A DNA stretch of 64,000 bases, from contig JAUICN010000012.1 in NCBI GenBank assembly GCA_030427835.1, positions 29,018 through 93,017 of the forward strand. Reading direction: 5' to 3'. The position numbers were made by a program, and so were the translations under genes. The notes beneath the pieces are model-generated. The model had not been told where the DNA came from, did not search any database, and saw only the letters and a program-made list of their open reading frames with translations. This document shows positions 53,770 through 61,142 of the stretch, piece by piece (the stretch's first letter is position 1; each line of letters begins with the position of its first letter). This DNA comes from Polyangia bacterium. Its GTDB lineage: Bacteria; Myxococcota_A; Polyangia; Polyangiales; JAUICN01.

Positions 53770-54276
53770 TCAATCGCAAGGGTGGCCAGAAGGGTACGAA
53801 GAGGAGGCGTCGCACTCTTCACAGGCGTGGGCAGCGCAAACGTAGTACTCATATCCCGACAGCGGCCCAAACAAACCGTAGCAATCACCCGCATTGTTGC
53901 ACTCCACACAGCTCCTATTGGGCACGTCACAAATAGGCTCCGCGGTTCCAGCACAATCCCCCTGATCAAGGCACTCCACACAAATCGCCGGTTTCACGGA
54001 TCGGTCACAAACGTCTCGCAGGCCTGCGCACTCTGGATCGCAATCATTCGTGCTTAGCGCGCTGTCGGTGGCACCGTCCGGCCCCACGTCCGCTAGCGAC
54101 CCGTCGCCGTTCCCAAGAACACTCCCATCCTGCACGGTATCCCCATCCGCAAGGCTTCCATCCCCCGCAATGTCTGGGCCACGATCAGACGCCTCTCCAC
54201 ATCCCATAAACAACATGGAAAGCACAACAGGAAAAACAACAACCCTGACAAAGCAAAACTTCCTAGGAACAAGCAT
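53770..54276 (-). CDS. Predicted Cys-rich lipoprotein, function unknown
   Basis: From ATG 54276 the product is 168 residues: MLVPRKFCFVRVVVFPVVLS, then MLFMGCGE with lipobox LFMGC. A linker rich in Asp and Gly (GDGSLADGDTVQDGSVLGNG) is followed by a compact Cys-rich domain: NDCDPECAGLRDVCDRSV, ICVECLDQGDCAGTAEPICD and CVECNNAGDCYGLFGPLSGY. These CxxC/CxxxxC spacings resemble the gene at 40867 and other surface lipoproteins of this type. A start further upstream (54360) would add unrelated residues. The ribosome-binding site is weak. Confidence 0.7.
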   Translation of the reverse strand: MLVPRKFCFVRVVVFPVVLSMLFMGCGEASDRGPDIAGDGSLADGDTVQDGSVLGNGDGSLADVGPDGATDSALSTNDCDPECAGLRDVCDRSVKPAICVECLDQGDCAGTAEPICDVPNRSCVECNNAGDCYGLFGPLSGYEYYVCAAHACEECDASSSYPSGHPCD

Positions 54277-54402
54277 CCTAAAAAATAGCAGCAACCCGAC
54301 CACTGAAAAGATGAAGAACGAAAATTCATCAACAATTCCAGATACAAACCGGCCAGACAAACAAATTCAGTCCGGCCGGGAAAGCCACACCTCTGAGCAC
54401 GG

Positions 54403-55365
54403 CTAGTGACCTTCAGCAAGGGCCAGGTCCACGAAGCTCCACGAAATCTTGCCTCGCGATCCAAACATCCGCGAAAGAAACCGGGAAGTGCGCCCCTGAA
54501 TTTTCTGAAACTTCAGTAGACGATAGACGCCCCATTGCGGCACACGTGGTGAGGAGGCACCTCCCAACAACTCAAAAACAGCAGGTGCCGCAAAGAACTG
54601 CAGCGCGAACACCGTGGCCACAACCACATGTCCTACCACCCGTTGAACAGACGCTTCATTCACAGTAGAAGCCGCGAGCCCTGGAGTCATACCCGCAAGC
54701 CCCATCGTCACATCCAGTGCCTGCTCAAACCCCTCCAGAACTTCCGTCGCATTTGCGCCGGACACATGGGTCACTGAAGCCGCAGTACCCAAATGCTCAG
54801 CAACTTTCATGTCCATGCGATCCAGAGATGGTTGAGGATCAAATGCGATAAAATGACGTTCCCGCACCGTTCCATCAAAACTTACCTGCCGCTCGTCTTG
54901 CCCATCAAACAACGGAACTTTCGGAGGCCGAGGCCCAGAGACGTGCAACGACACTTCACAAACCGGCACCGCGGAATGTTGCCATTCATGTGTAGGCTTC
55001 AGAACGCCCATGCGGAACATCACCCACAGTGAATCCCGTCCCATGCTGCGTTGCCCTTCCAGACGAGCAAAATCCTCTTCTGTGGGCTTCCACGCCGACC
55101 AGGTATCTGCCGCCACAAACTTAAGCATCTCCGCAGAAGGGGCCGAAGACGCCAACAGATCATCCGCGTCCAATCTCTCGGTGCCTTCAAACCGTGAACC
55201 CAGCCGCAAAAGCATTCCATGAATATCCGAGTCATCCACCCGTCGCGCCCAGGTTGTTTTGTCACCCTGAATCCCGGAAACCGCCTTGGTATCCTCTCCC
55301 ACCATCGCCGTGCACCCTGAAAGAAGCATCACCATCGTCAAACACCACGTTACAACCGCACTCAT
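54403..55365 (-). CDS. Predicted lipoprotein, function unknown
   Basis: From ATG 55365 the product is 320 residues with lipobox LLSGC (MSAVVTWCLTMVMLLSGC) and an AGGAG site about 11 nt upstream. The mature part begins AMVGEDTKAVSGIQGDKTTW and includes FRMGVLKPTHEWQHSAVPVC. A hydrophobic stretch of about 24 residues near the end (VVGHVVVATVFALQFFAAPA) could insert in a membrane or form a helix bundle. It contains the motif GKISWSFVDLALAEGH at the C terminus. The family is not recognised. Confidence 0.65.
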   Translation of the reverse strand: MSAVVTWCLTMVMLLSGCTAMVGEDTKAVSGIQGDKTTWARRVDDSDIHGMLLRLGSRFEGTERLDADDLLASSAPSAEMLKFVAADTWSAWKPTEEDFARLEGQRSMGRDSLWVMFRMGVLKPTHEWQHSAVPVCEVSLHVSGPRPPKVPLFDGQDERQVSFDGTVRERHFIAFDPQPSLDRMDMKVAEHLGTAASVTHVSGANATEVLEGFEQALDVTMGLAGMTPGLAASTVNEASVQRVVGHVVVATVFALQFFAAPAVFELLGGASSPRVPQWGVYRLLKFQKIQGRTSRFLSRMFGSRGKISWSFVDLALAEGH

Positions 55366-55507
55366 GACAACACACTCCTGACGCACCTTCCCCCCAAAGC
55401 ACAGAACATAACTACAGCAATACACGTGCCAGCACGAAATCCGCAACAACTCTAAACAATAGGTTCAACCAGAAGAACAACCGGCAAGTCCGTCCGCCAC
55501 CAACACC

Positions 55508-56683
55508 CTATCGTTTGCCTTGCCGCGTCAAAAGTGTAGCTCGGGTTACCCCACTTTCTCCAAAACGATCTCGTAAGGCAGATACCGTGGCTTGAACCCG
55601 ATCCCGCTTCTCCCTACGAGCATCCACAAAAAGTTCCCCCATGGGCGCATGGTGATGGAGCTCGCTCACACTGACTCCCGTGAGGCGAACACCCAGAGGA
55701 TTTCTTGGAAAACGTTCCAGCAGTGCACAGGCAGCATCGTAGATCGAGTCCGTGTCCCGAATGGGCGTTGGCACCCGTAGTTGTCTTGTCTTGACCGTAA
55801 AATCTGCGTACTTAAGTTTTGTGGCAACCACAAAACCCACATAGCCCTGACGCTCCATTCTATCCGCCACCCGAGCGGATTGGCTCAATAGCCGGGCTCG
55901 AACCTTCTGCACACGGGTCAGATCCACGTCAAACGTTTCTTCGGCACCGATACTCTTAGGGGCACGGTGGGAAACCACCTCCCGGGAATCGATCCCGTGG
56001 GCGAGGCGAACGATTTCAGCGCCCCAGGTACCCAGGGACCGTTCAAGCAACGGTACGTTCGCCTGCTGTAGATCCCGAAATGACCGAATACCCAACCGAT
56101 GCACTTTCTCCGCGGCAACCTTTCCAACGCCCCACATCCGTTCCACAGGAAGCGAAGCGAGGAACTCACGCTCCGTTCCCGGAGGCACCACCACAAGACC
56201 ATCGGGTTTCTCAAGATCGCTTGCAATCTTCGAAACAAACTTGGAAGTCGACACCCCCGCAGAAACCCTCAGTCCCGTAGATTCAAAAACATCCAACTTA
56301 ATTCGACTCGCTATGGTAGCTCCATTTCCAAAGAGCGCACCGGACGCGGTCACGTCCACAAACGCTTCATCGATGGACAACCCCTCCACAAGGGGTGTGT
56401 AGTTGCGAAACACCGAAAAAACCTCACGGCTCACCTCCATATATCGAGCCATGCGAACAGGTACGATCACCGCATGGGGGCAACGACGCTTCGCCTGCCC
56501 CATGGGCATCGCCGAATACACACCAAACCTACGAGCCTCGTAACTAGCCGCCGCCACCACCGCCCTGGGGGAATCCCCACCCACCAGCACAGGCTTTCCC
56601 CTTAGCCGCGGATCATCCAGCTGCTCCACAGACGCGTAAAACGCATCCATATCCAGATGAAGTATCGCCCGCGTGCGCCCCAC
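55508..56683 (-). CDS. dinB: DNA polymerase IV (Y-family translesion polymerase)
   Basis: A translesion DNA polymerase that inserts across damage with low fidelity. From GTG 56683 the product is 391 residues. The palm has HLDMDAFYASVEQLD, holding the metal Asp, GLSIDEAFVDVTASGALF (SIDEA motif) and RVSAGVSTSKFVSKIASDLE. The steric-gate region PVLVGGDSPRAVVAAASYEA and the little-finger domain (RPLRVPTPIRDTDS-like, ELHHHAPMGELF) are present. The GTG start keeps the LDMD motif; an internal ATG would lose it. No clear SOS box is visible before it. Confidence 0.95.
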   Translation of the reverse strand: MGRTRAILHLDMDAFYASVEQLDDPRLRGKPVLVGGDSPRAVVAAASYEARRFGVYSAMPMGQAKRRCPHAVIVPVRMARYMEVSREVFSVFRNYTPLVEGLSIDEAFVDVTASGALFGNGATIASRIKLDVFESTGLRVSAGVSTSKFVSKIASDLEKPDGLVVVPPGTEREFLASLPVERMWGVGKVAAEKVHRLGIRSFRDLQQANVPLLERSLGTWGAEIVRLAHGIDSREVVSHRAPKSIGAEETFDVDLTRVQKVRARLLSQSARVADRMERQGYVGFVVATKLKYADFTVKTRQLRVPTPIRDTDSIYDAACALLERFPRNPLGVRLTGVSVSELHHHAPMGELFVDARREKRDRVQATVSALRDRFGESGVTRATLLTRQGKR

Positions 56684-56759
56684 CCCACACAGTTAGCAGA
56701 AAACAAAAAAAAACGGAGTTCAAGTGTCACACATCCGATTCCAGCTGCCCATATGCGTA

Positions 56760-56779
56760 GGACCCACAATTGTGGGTCC
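56760..56779. promoter_or_regulatory. 20-nt perfect palindrome upstream of the CPCG peptide
   Basis: GGACCCACAA-TTGTGGGTCC is identical on both strands. It lies 29 nt before the peptide start codon and could be a regulator operator or form a stable hairpin in the leader RNA. The AAAGGA ribosome-binding site follows at about 56797-56802. Confidence 0.6.
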
Positions 56780-56808
56780 CGCAATCAATCAAGTTGAAAG
56801 GAAATCCA

Positions 56809-56928
56809 ATGAAAAAATGGTTAATCGCACTCGCCCTCATCACCACACCAGTCGCCCTTGGCGCCACGGCCTTCGCCCAGGGTTGCCCCTGCGGTGATTG
56901 CCCCTGCGGTGATTGCCCCTGCGGATAG
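56809..56928 (+). CDS. 39-residue secreted peptide with three CPCG units (candidate metal-binding peptide)
   Basis: Too short for usual ORF limits: ATG at 56809 preceded by AAAGGA, stop at 56926-56928. The signal peptide is typical (MKKWLIALALITTPVALGAT with AFAQ). The mature peptide is GCPCGDCPCGDCPCG, only 15 residues and made of CPCG units separated by Asp. All six cysteines could bind a soft metal such as Cu, Zn, Cd or Hg, or be modified. DNA units of 15 nt repeat 2.7 times. The next genes encode an ECF sigma factor and a Cys-rich membrane protein, with perfect hairpins on both sides. Bufferin-type peptides beside ECF factors are a possible parallel; no modifying enzyme is seen in this window. 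Confidence 0.85.
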   Translation: MKKWLIALALITTPVALGATAFAQGCPCGDCPCGDCPCG

Positions 56929-56944
56929 AAACACGCCTGGCGTT

Positions 56945-56984
56945 GACCATAGGTACCCGCAGTTTCCCGAAGGTACCTATGGTC
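56945..56984. terminator. 13-bp perfect inverted repeat between peptide and sigma-factor genes
   Basis: GACCATAGGTACC (56945-56957) and GGTACCTATGGTC (56972-56984) are perfect inverted repeats with a 14-nt loop. No U-tract follows, so it is a hairpin of the kind that limits readthrough or protects the short peptide mRNA rather than a classic terminator. Its position could allow much more peptide than sigma factor to be made. Confidence 0.6.
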
Positions 56985-57013
56985 ACCCACCACCCAATGG
57001 TTAAGCTGGAACT

Positions 57014-57547
57014 GTGGCTACAACACCAATCGCGTTAAGGGGCCTAGTAGTAGCCCTGGCACAGGGTGACCGTACTGCTCTGGATTCTGTATACCGCGCA
57101 CTCTGGCCACCTATCCTCCAGTTCTGCACCTCGATCCTGAGGGACCCAACCGACGGGGAAGACGTGGCTCAGCAAACACTCCTCAAGTTCATGGATCAAG
57201 TCCAAAACTACGATGGAGAAACTGATCCAGTACAAGGGGCAAAGGCCATCGCCTATTGGCAATGCAAGAGCCACCTTAGAAAAAGTTGGCGCCTGGCATC
57301 GAGATCGCGCGCAACAAGCAGCTCCGATCACCAGCCCGCAACACAACAGCAGGAACTCGAACAAAAAGAGCAATACCAACGACTCCAGGGAGCACTGACG
57401 CAACTCACCAACACTGAACGATCTGCCATCCAACAGCTATTGACTGGCAATAGCCCAACCGGGCAAACCTTCCGAAAACAGAAACAACGGGCCATCACCC
57501 GCCTGCGTCATTGGTTTGGCCTGATCGACCAGGAGCACTTTCCATGA
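57014..57547 (+). CDS. ECF-type RNA polymerase sigma factor
   Basis: A 177-residue sigma-70 family protein of ECF class from GTG 57014. Region 2 is seen as LDSVYRALWPPILQFCTSIL, RDPTDGEDVAQQTLLKFMDQ and AIAYWQCKSHLRKSWRLASR. A Gln-rich linker (QPATQQQELEQKEQYQRL) leads to region 4, GALTQLTNTERSAIQQLLTG with QTFRKQKQRAITRLRHWF. It would direct polymerase to a small set of genes, very likely including its own peptide gene. The ATGA overlap with the downstream membrane-protein gene indicates translational coupling, the standard arrangement of ECF factors with anti-sigma proteins. Confidence 0.9.
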   Translation: MATTPIALRGLVVALAQGDRTALDSVYRALWPPILQFCTSILRDPTDGEDVAQQTLLKFMDQVQNYDGETDPVQGAKAIAYWQCKSHLRKSWRLASRSRATSSSDHQPATQQQELEQKEQYQRLQGALTQLTNTERSAIQQLLTGNSPTGQTFRKQKQRAITRLRHWFGLIDQEHFP

Positions 57548-58077
57548 AACCGTTAACTCAACTACGCGTGCGGTATGAGATCGGCCGTGTGAAACACGCG
57601 TTAAACTCTGGTTTACTTATTGTACCGCTCACACTCTTTGCCTACGCCACCACAAAGAGTGTTCAAGTCATGATGTGGGGCGCACTCCTGTACGGAGTCC
57701 TATTCGTCGCGTCCTGGAACAGTCAGCGTTGGGGTGATGCCATGCGCTTCGCCATGCGATGGAGCCTAATACCCTACGTCATGGCAGGAATCTCCCCTGC
57801 ACTAGGTCACATGTGCCTTTCTGGGTTCTGCTTGGGATGGTGCTCGGTTCTCTGCACCGTGGGCGGGTTAGTTGCAGGACTAGGCATTTCCACGGTAGGG
57901 CACCGCCATAATTTCACCACATTGCAACAAGTGTCCTGTCTTGCTTTTGTGGTAGGCAGCGCAAGTCTCGCGTGCCAATGCGTAGGCTACTCCAGCATCG
58001 CAGGAGCCACCCTAGGCACGGCACTGGGCGCCACCGTGCACACCCTCACACACCGCAAAACAACCGCCGCAGGGTAG
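57544..58077 (+). CDS. Cys-rich six-helix membrane protein (candidate anti-sigma/sensor)
   Basis: A 177-residue protein starting MKPLTQLRVRYEIGRVKHAL, overlapping the sigma gene by ATGA. About six short helices: SGLLIVPLTLFAYA, VQVMMWGALLYGVLFVA, SLIPYVMAGISPA, LGWCSVLCTVGGLVAGLGI, LQQVSCLAFVVGSASL and IAGATLGTALGATVHTL. Seven cysteines lie in or near helices (HMCLSGFCLGWCSVLC, VSC, LACQC). The topology recalls NrsF/DUF1109-type anti-sigma proteins that sense metal or oxidants through Cys pairs, but the sequence match is not direct. Likely the sensor of the ECF system. Confidence 0.75.
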   Translation: MKPLTQLRVRYEIGRVKHALNSGLLIVPLTLFAYATTKSVQVMMWGALLYGVLFVASWNSQRWGDAMRFAMRWSLIPYVMAGISPALGHMCLSGFCLGWCSVLCTVGGLVAGLGISTVGHRHNFTTLQQVSCLAFVVGSASLACQCVGYSSIAGATLGTALGATVHTLTHRKTTAAG

Positions 58078-58186
58078 ACCCACGGGTAGCGGGGACGGAT
58101 CACATGCAGACACAAAATTGAGAAACAAAGCAACTGAACTCCGGAGCGTCCGATAACAGGGCAAATCAAACACCTCCGGAGGAATC

Positions 58187-58486
58187 ATGAAAAAGAAAAA
58201 CCGAAGCACGCGCCCCCTTTCCGAACGCGTCTTTGAACGCAGCCATTCGAAAGAAAACCCTAAGAAGGCTAGAAAGGCCAGTCAGTCCGCAAGACGCGCA
58301 GAACAAGAAGAAGCCCAAGCCAAACCCTACTGCCACATTGTCATAGACAGGAACACCGGCGCACAGACAGTACATCGCTTCGCCACACCTCAAGAAGCCC
58401 GCGCCTCCATGGAACGGGCCGTGGACGAAGAAGAAAAGCGAACAGGAATCCGCTACCCCATCATCGAACCGCCCAAACCCAACTAG
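58187..58486 (+). CDS. Small basic protein, function unknown
   Basis: A 99-residue protein with an excellent site (CCGGAGGAATC before ATG). It begins KKKNRSTRPLSERVFERSHS and is highly basic for the first 45 residues (KKARKASQSARRAEQEEAQA). A short folded part follows: YCHIVIDRNTGAQTVHRFAT, then PQEARASMERAVDEEEKRTG. Basic, nucleic-acid-binding character is likely. It lies 109 nt after the ECF membrane protein on the same strand, possibly as a further gene of that operon. Confidence 0.7.
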   Translation: MKKKNRSTRPLSERVFERSHSKENPKKARKASQSARRAEQEEAQAKPYCHIVIDRNTGAQTVHRFATPQEARASMERAVDEEEKRTGIRYPIIEPPKPN

Positions 58487-58576
58487 TAACTTCGTACTGG
58501 TGTGTCTTCGGAAAAGTGGACACCTAAACTGTAAGGAAAGGTGTTTGCTTTTTCGGGACTGCTCCACCCGCTTGAG

Positions 58577-60589
58577 TCAATCCTCCGATGTCCACGCTTC
58601 AGAAGGCAGAGGTGGAGCAAGAAGGTATCCTTGAAACTCCTGGCAACCCTGGTCAGACAAGAAATCCAACTGATCTTGCTTTTCCACACCCTCTGCAACC
58701 ATGTTCACACCCATACTACGACCTAGCCCGAGTATGGCGATAACCATGGAGTCTGAAGCAGGACAGGTGCCAATCGCTTGCACAAACGAGGAATCGATCT
58801 TGATCGTACTGATCGCGGGGATTTTACTCAACCTTGCCAACGACGAATAGCCGATACCAAAGTCATCCAGAGCCACGCAAACTCCAAGTTCGTGCAAATG
58901 GGCAAGTACCCCTTGATCGTCATCCTCGACCAACAACGTGCTTTCCGTAATCTCCAGTTCAAGGCTCGCCGCAGGAAACCCGGTCTCGGCGAGAATGTTC
59001 CTAATCTTTGTTACGAAATCCTTATCAAGAAGCTGCCGCTGGGACACATTTACCGAAAGCCGCAACGATGGATCTCCGGTTCTCCATACCGCCGCCTGTT
59101 CACAGGCAGTCCGTATTACCCACTCCCCAACCTCAACAATAAGTCCCGTTTGCTCTAGAGTGGACAAAAACATGGCAGGAGACACCATACCCCGCTCTGG
59201 GTGATTCCACCTTACCAGCGCTTCCACCCCGACCTTGCGCAACTCCGATCCCTTACCAGATCCAAAGATCGGCTGATAGAAAACCTCGATCTCTCCTTTG
59301 GAAAGGGCACAGCGCAACTCCGACTCCGTACGTCTACTTTCAATCGAGTCACATTGCGTCACTGGATCCAGAAAACAATACCGTGCTCTTCCCGCTTCCT
59401 TGGATCGGTACATCGCAGCGTCCGCACCTGCGAGCAACGTTTCCGCGTCGACGCCGTCTCTTGGGTACATCGCAATGCCGACGCTCGTGGTCACCTTCAC
59501 TCGCCGCTCTCCTACCTGGAACGGGGTGAGAAACGCCGAGATCACCTTTTCGGCAACCATCCGGGCGCCCCTGGCATTCTCTACGCCTTCCGCAATGAGG
59601 ATAAACTCATCGCCACCAACTCGGGCCAGGGTATCCGACTCTCGTGTGAGGCTCTTCAGGCGAACAGCCACCTCCGCTAAAACCCGGTCACCCACGTCGT
59701 GCCCCAAATCGTCGTTGATGGACTTGAAACGATCCACGTCGAAAGCAAACACAGCAAACGAGTGACCCTCACGACCACACCGAACCAGAGTTCGTTGGAG
59801 TCTCTCCTGAAACAACGATCGATTCGCAAGTCCGGTGAGTTGGTCGTAGTGAGCCAAGTACGCCAGGCGTTCCTCGGTGCGACGGCGCTCAGTCGTATCC
59901 TGCAGCGCCACAGCCCAGGCTGGCTCGCCTTCCCAGGTCGTTCCCATCACCCGTATCTCAGCCCACCTGCCTGACGACAGGCGCACAGAACGGGGAGCAT
60001 CCCTATCCAGGGGCCCCTCAAAAGGGGCTCCTGTAAAATCCTGGGGGCGACCACCGAGAATATGGGCAGCCGCAGGATTGCAAAAAAGGATGTTTCCGTC
60101 TTCCCCGACAACAAGCGTACCATCCGGGTTGTTCCGCAGAAGACAGTTGAGGTCCGACTGGGATCGATGCCGTTCGATCGCGTATCGAATGGACCTTCCA
60201 AGCGTATCTGCCTCCAGTTTGCTTTTCAGTAGGTAGTCCTGGGCACCCATTTTGACGGCCTGGTTGGCAACTAATTCATCGGCAAGGCCGCTCAAAACCA
60301 CCAGAGGAGAGGTCGTTCCACAGGCGGAAAGCAGGCGATTTACCGTAGAAACCCCACGGCTATCGGGAAGGCTGAGGTCCGCCAGAACCAATTGAAAGTC
60401 CCGCGCAGAAATTAGCGTCAACGCCTGGTCCAACCGTGTCGCCACAGTAACGGAGAAACCTTCATCCAACTCCATCAAATGGGCAGATACAAGCGATGCG
60501 TCACCAGGGTTGTCTTCAATCAATAACAGGTCACGACGGACAGGCACATCTGCCAATCGATCACTGAGAGCTTGGACTTGTGCAACCAC
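58577..60589 (-). CDS. Response regulator with PAS, GGDEF and EAL domains (c-di-GMP turnover)
   Basis: A 670-residue protein. REC domain (residues 20-137) with phospho-acceptor D71 (LVLADLSLPD) and YLLKSK; PAS (about 145-235). GGDEF (about 245-410) has GGDEF at 325-329 and the RxxD inhibitory site (RESD, 316-319) at the canonical spacing, so diguanylate-cyclase activity and feedback are intact. EAL domain (about 430-665) has VEALVRWNHPERG, SVNVS, ELEITEST, DDFGIGYSSLARL, TIKIDSSFV and EGVEKQ, so phosphodiesterase residues are present too. It lies on the same strand, 89 nt after the stand-alone receiver. Confidence 0.95.
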   Translation of the reverse strand: MVAQVQALSDRLADVPVRRDLLLIEDNPGDASLVSAHLMELDEGFSVTVATRLDQALTLISARDFQLVLADLSLPDSRGVSTVNRLLSACGTTSPLVVLSGLADELVANQAVKMGAQDYLLKSKLEADTLGRSIRYAIERHRSQSDLNCLLRNNPDGTLVVGEDGNILFCNPAAAHILGGRPQDFTGAPFEGPLDRDAPRSVRLSSGRWAEIRVMGTTWEGEPAWAVALQDTTERRRTEERLAYLAHYDQLTGLANRSLFQERLQRTLVRCGREGHSFAVFAFDVDRFKSINDDLGHDVGDRVLAEVAVRLKSLTRESDTLARVGGDEFILIAEGVENARGARMVAEKVISAFLTPFQVGERRVKVTTSVGIAMYPRDGVDAETLLAGADAAMYRSKEAGRARYCFLDPVTQCDSIESRRTESELRCALSKGEIEVFYQPIFGSGKGSELRKVGVEALVRWNHPERGMVSPAMFLSTLEQTGLIVEVGEWVIRTACEQAAVWRTGDPSLRLSVNVSQRQLLDKDFVTKIRNILAETGFPAASLELEITESTLLVEDDDQGVLAHLHELGVCVALDDFGIGYSSLARLSKIPAISTIKIDSSFVQAIGTCPASDSMVIAILGLGRSMGVNMVAEGVEKQDQLDFLSDQGCQEFQGYLLAPPLPSEAWTSED

Positions 60590-60678
60590 TATAGTGTCAG
60601 GGTATCTTTTTACACCTGGCGCATCAATCCACCAAACAAGGGTGCCTATCCACGGATAGCCTGAAAAACACTAGGATT

Positions 60679-61140
60679 TCAGAAAACGTCCGAACGAGTA
60701 TCGATATCTGGGAATGAACTCAGTTGCGCCGTATCAATCCAGAACGCGCCAAGCGCCCTAAGACTCTCCTCGTACACATCCAAATCCAGTGGTTTCGCCA
60801 CATAGCAATTGGCTCCAAGCGCGTAGCAACTACTGACATCATATTCCCTCGCAGAGGAGGACAGCACGATGACTGGAATCGACGTCAATTGGGGATCCGC
60901 CTTCATTTCCGCCAGGACCTGGCGGCCACTCTTAACTGGCACGTTCAGATCGAGCAGCACCAAGTCAGGCACCAAAGCCTCAGTGTCGGGCAGTTCTCCT
61001 CGAAGTAGCTGCAGCGCATACTCGCCGTTTCGCGCAACTTCCACCGTAGTATTCATACCGATCGATGACATGACTGACTTTACCAATAGAACATCGCCAG
61101 GGTTATCTTCGACCAACAGAACACGAAATCGATAGCCCAT
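60679..61140 (-). CDS. Stand-alone receiver response regulator (Rcp1 type)
   Basis: A 153-residue protein consisting only of a REC domain: RVLLVEDNPGDVLLVKSVMS, then PDLVLLDLNVPVKSGRQVLA with D64, and VLSSSAREYDVSSCYALGAN. The acid pair is ED and the Lys is YVAKPLDLD. The EDNPGD form with an insert is typical of Rcp1-like regulators that pair with phytochrome-type histidine kinases. It starts 2 nt after the kinase gene ends, so the two are an operon and a likely phosphotransfer pair. Output may be through protein binding. Confidence 0.95.
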   Translation of the reverse strand: MGYRFRVLLVEDNPGDVLLVKSVMSSIGMNTTVEVARNGEYALQLLRGELPDTEALVPDLVLLDLNVPVKSGRQVLAEMKADPQLTSIPVIVLSSSAREYDVSSCYALGANCYVAKPLDLDVYEESLRALGAFWIDTAQLSSFPDIDTRSDVF

Positions 61141-61142
61141 AA

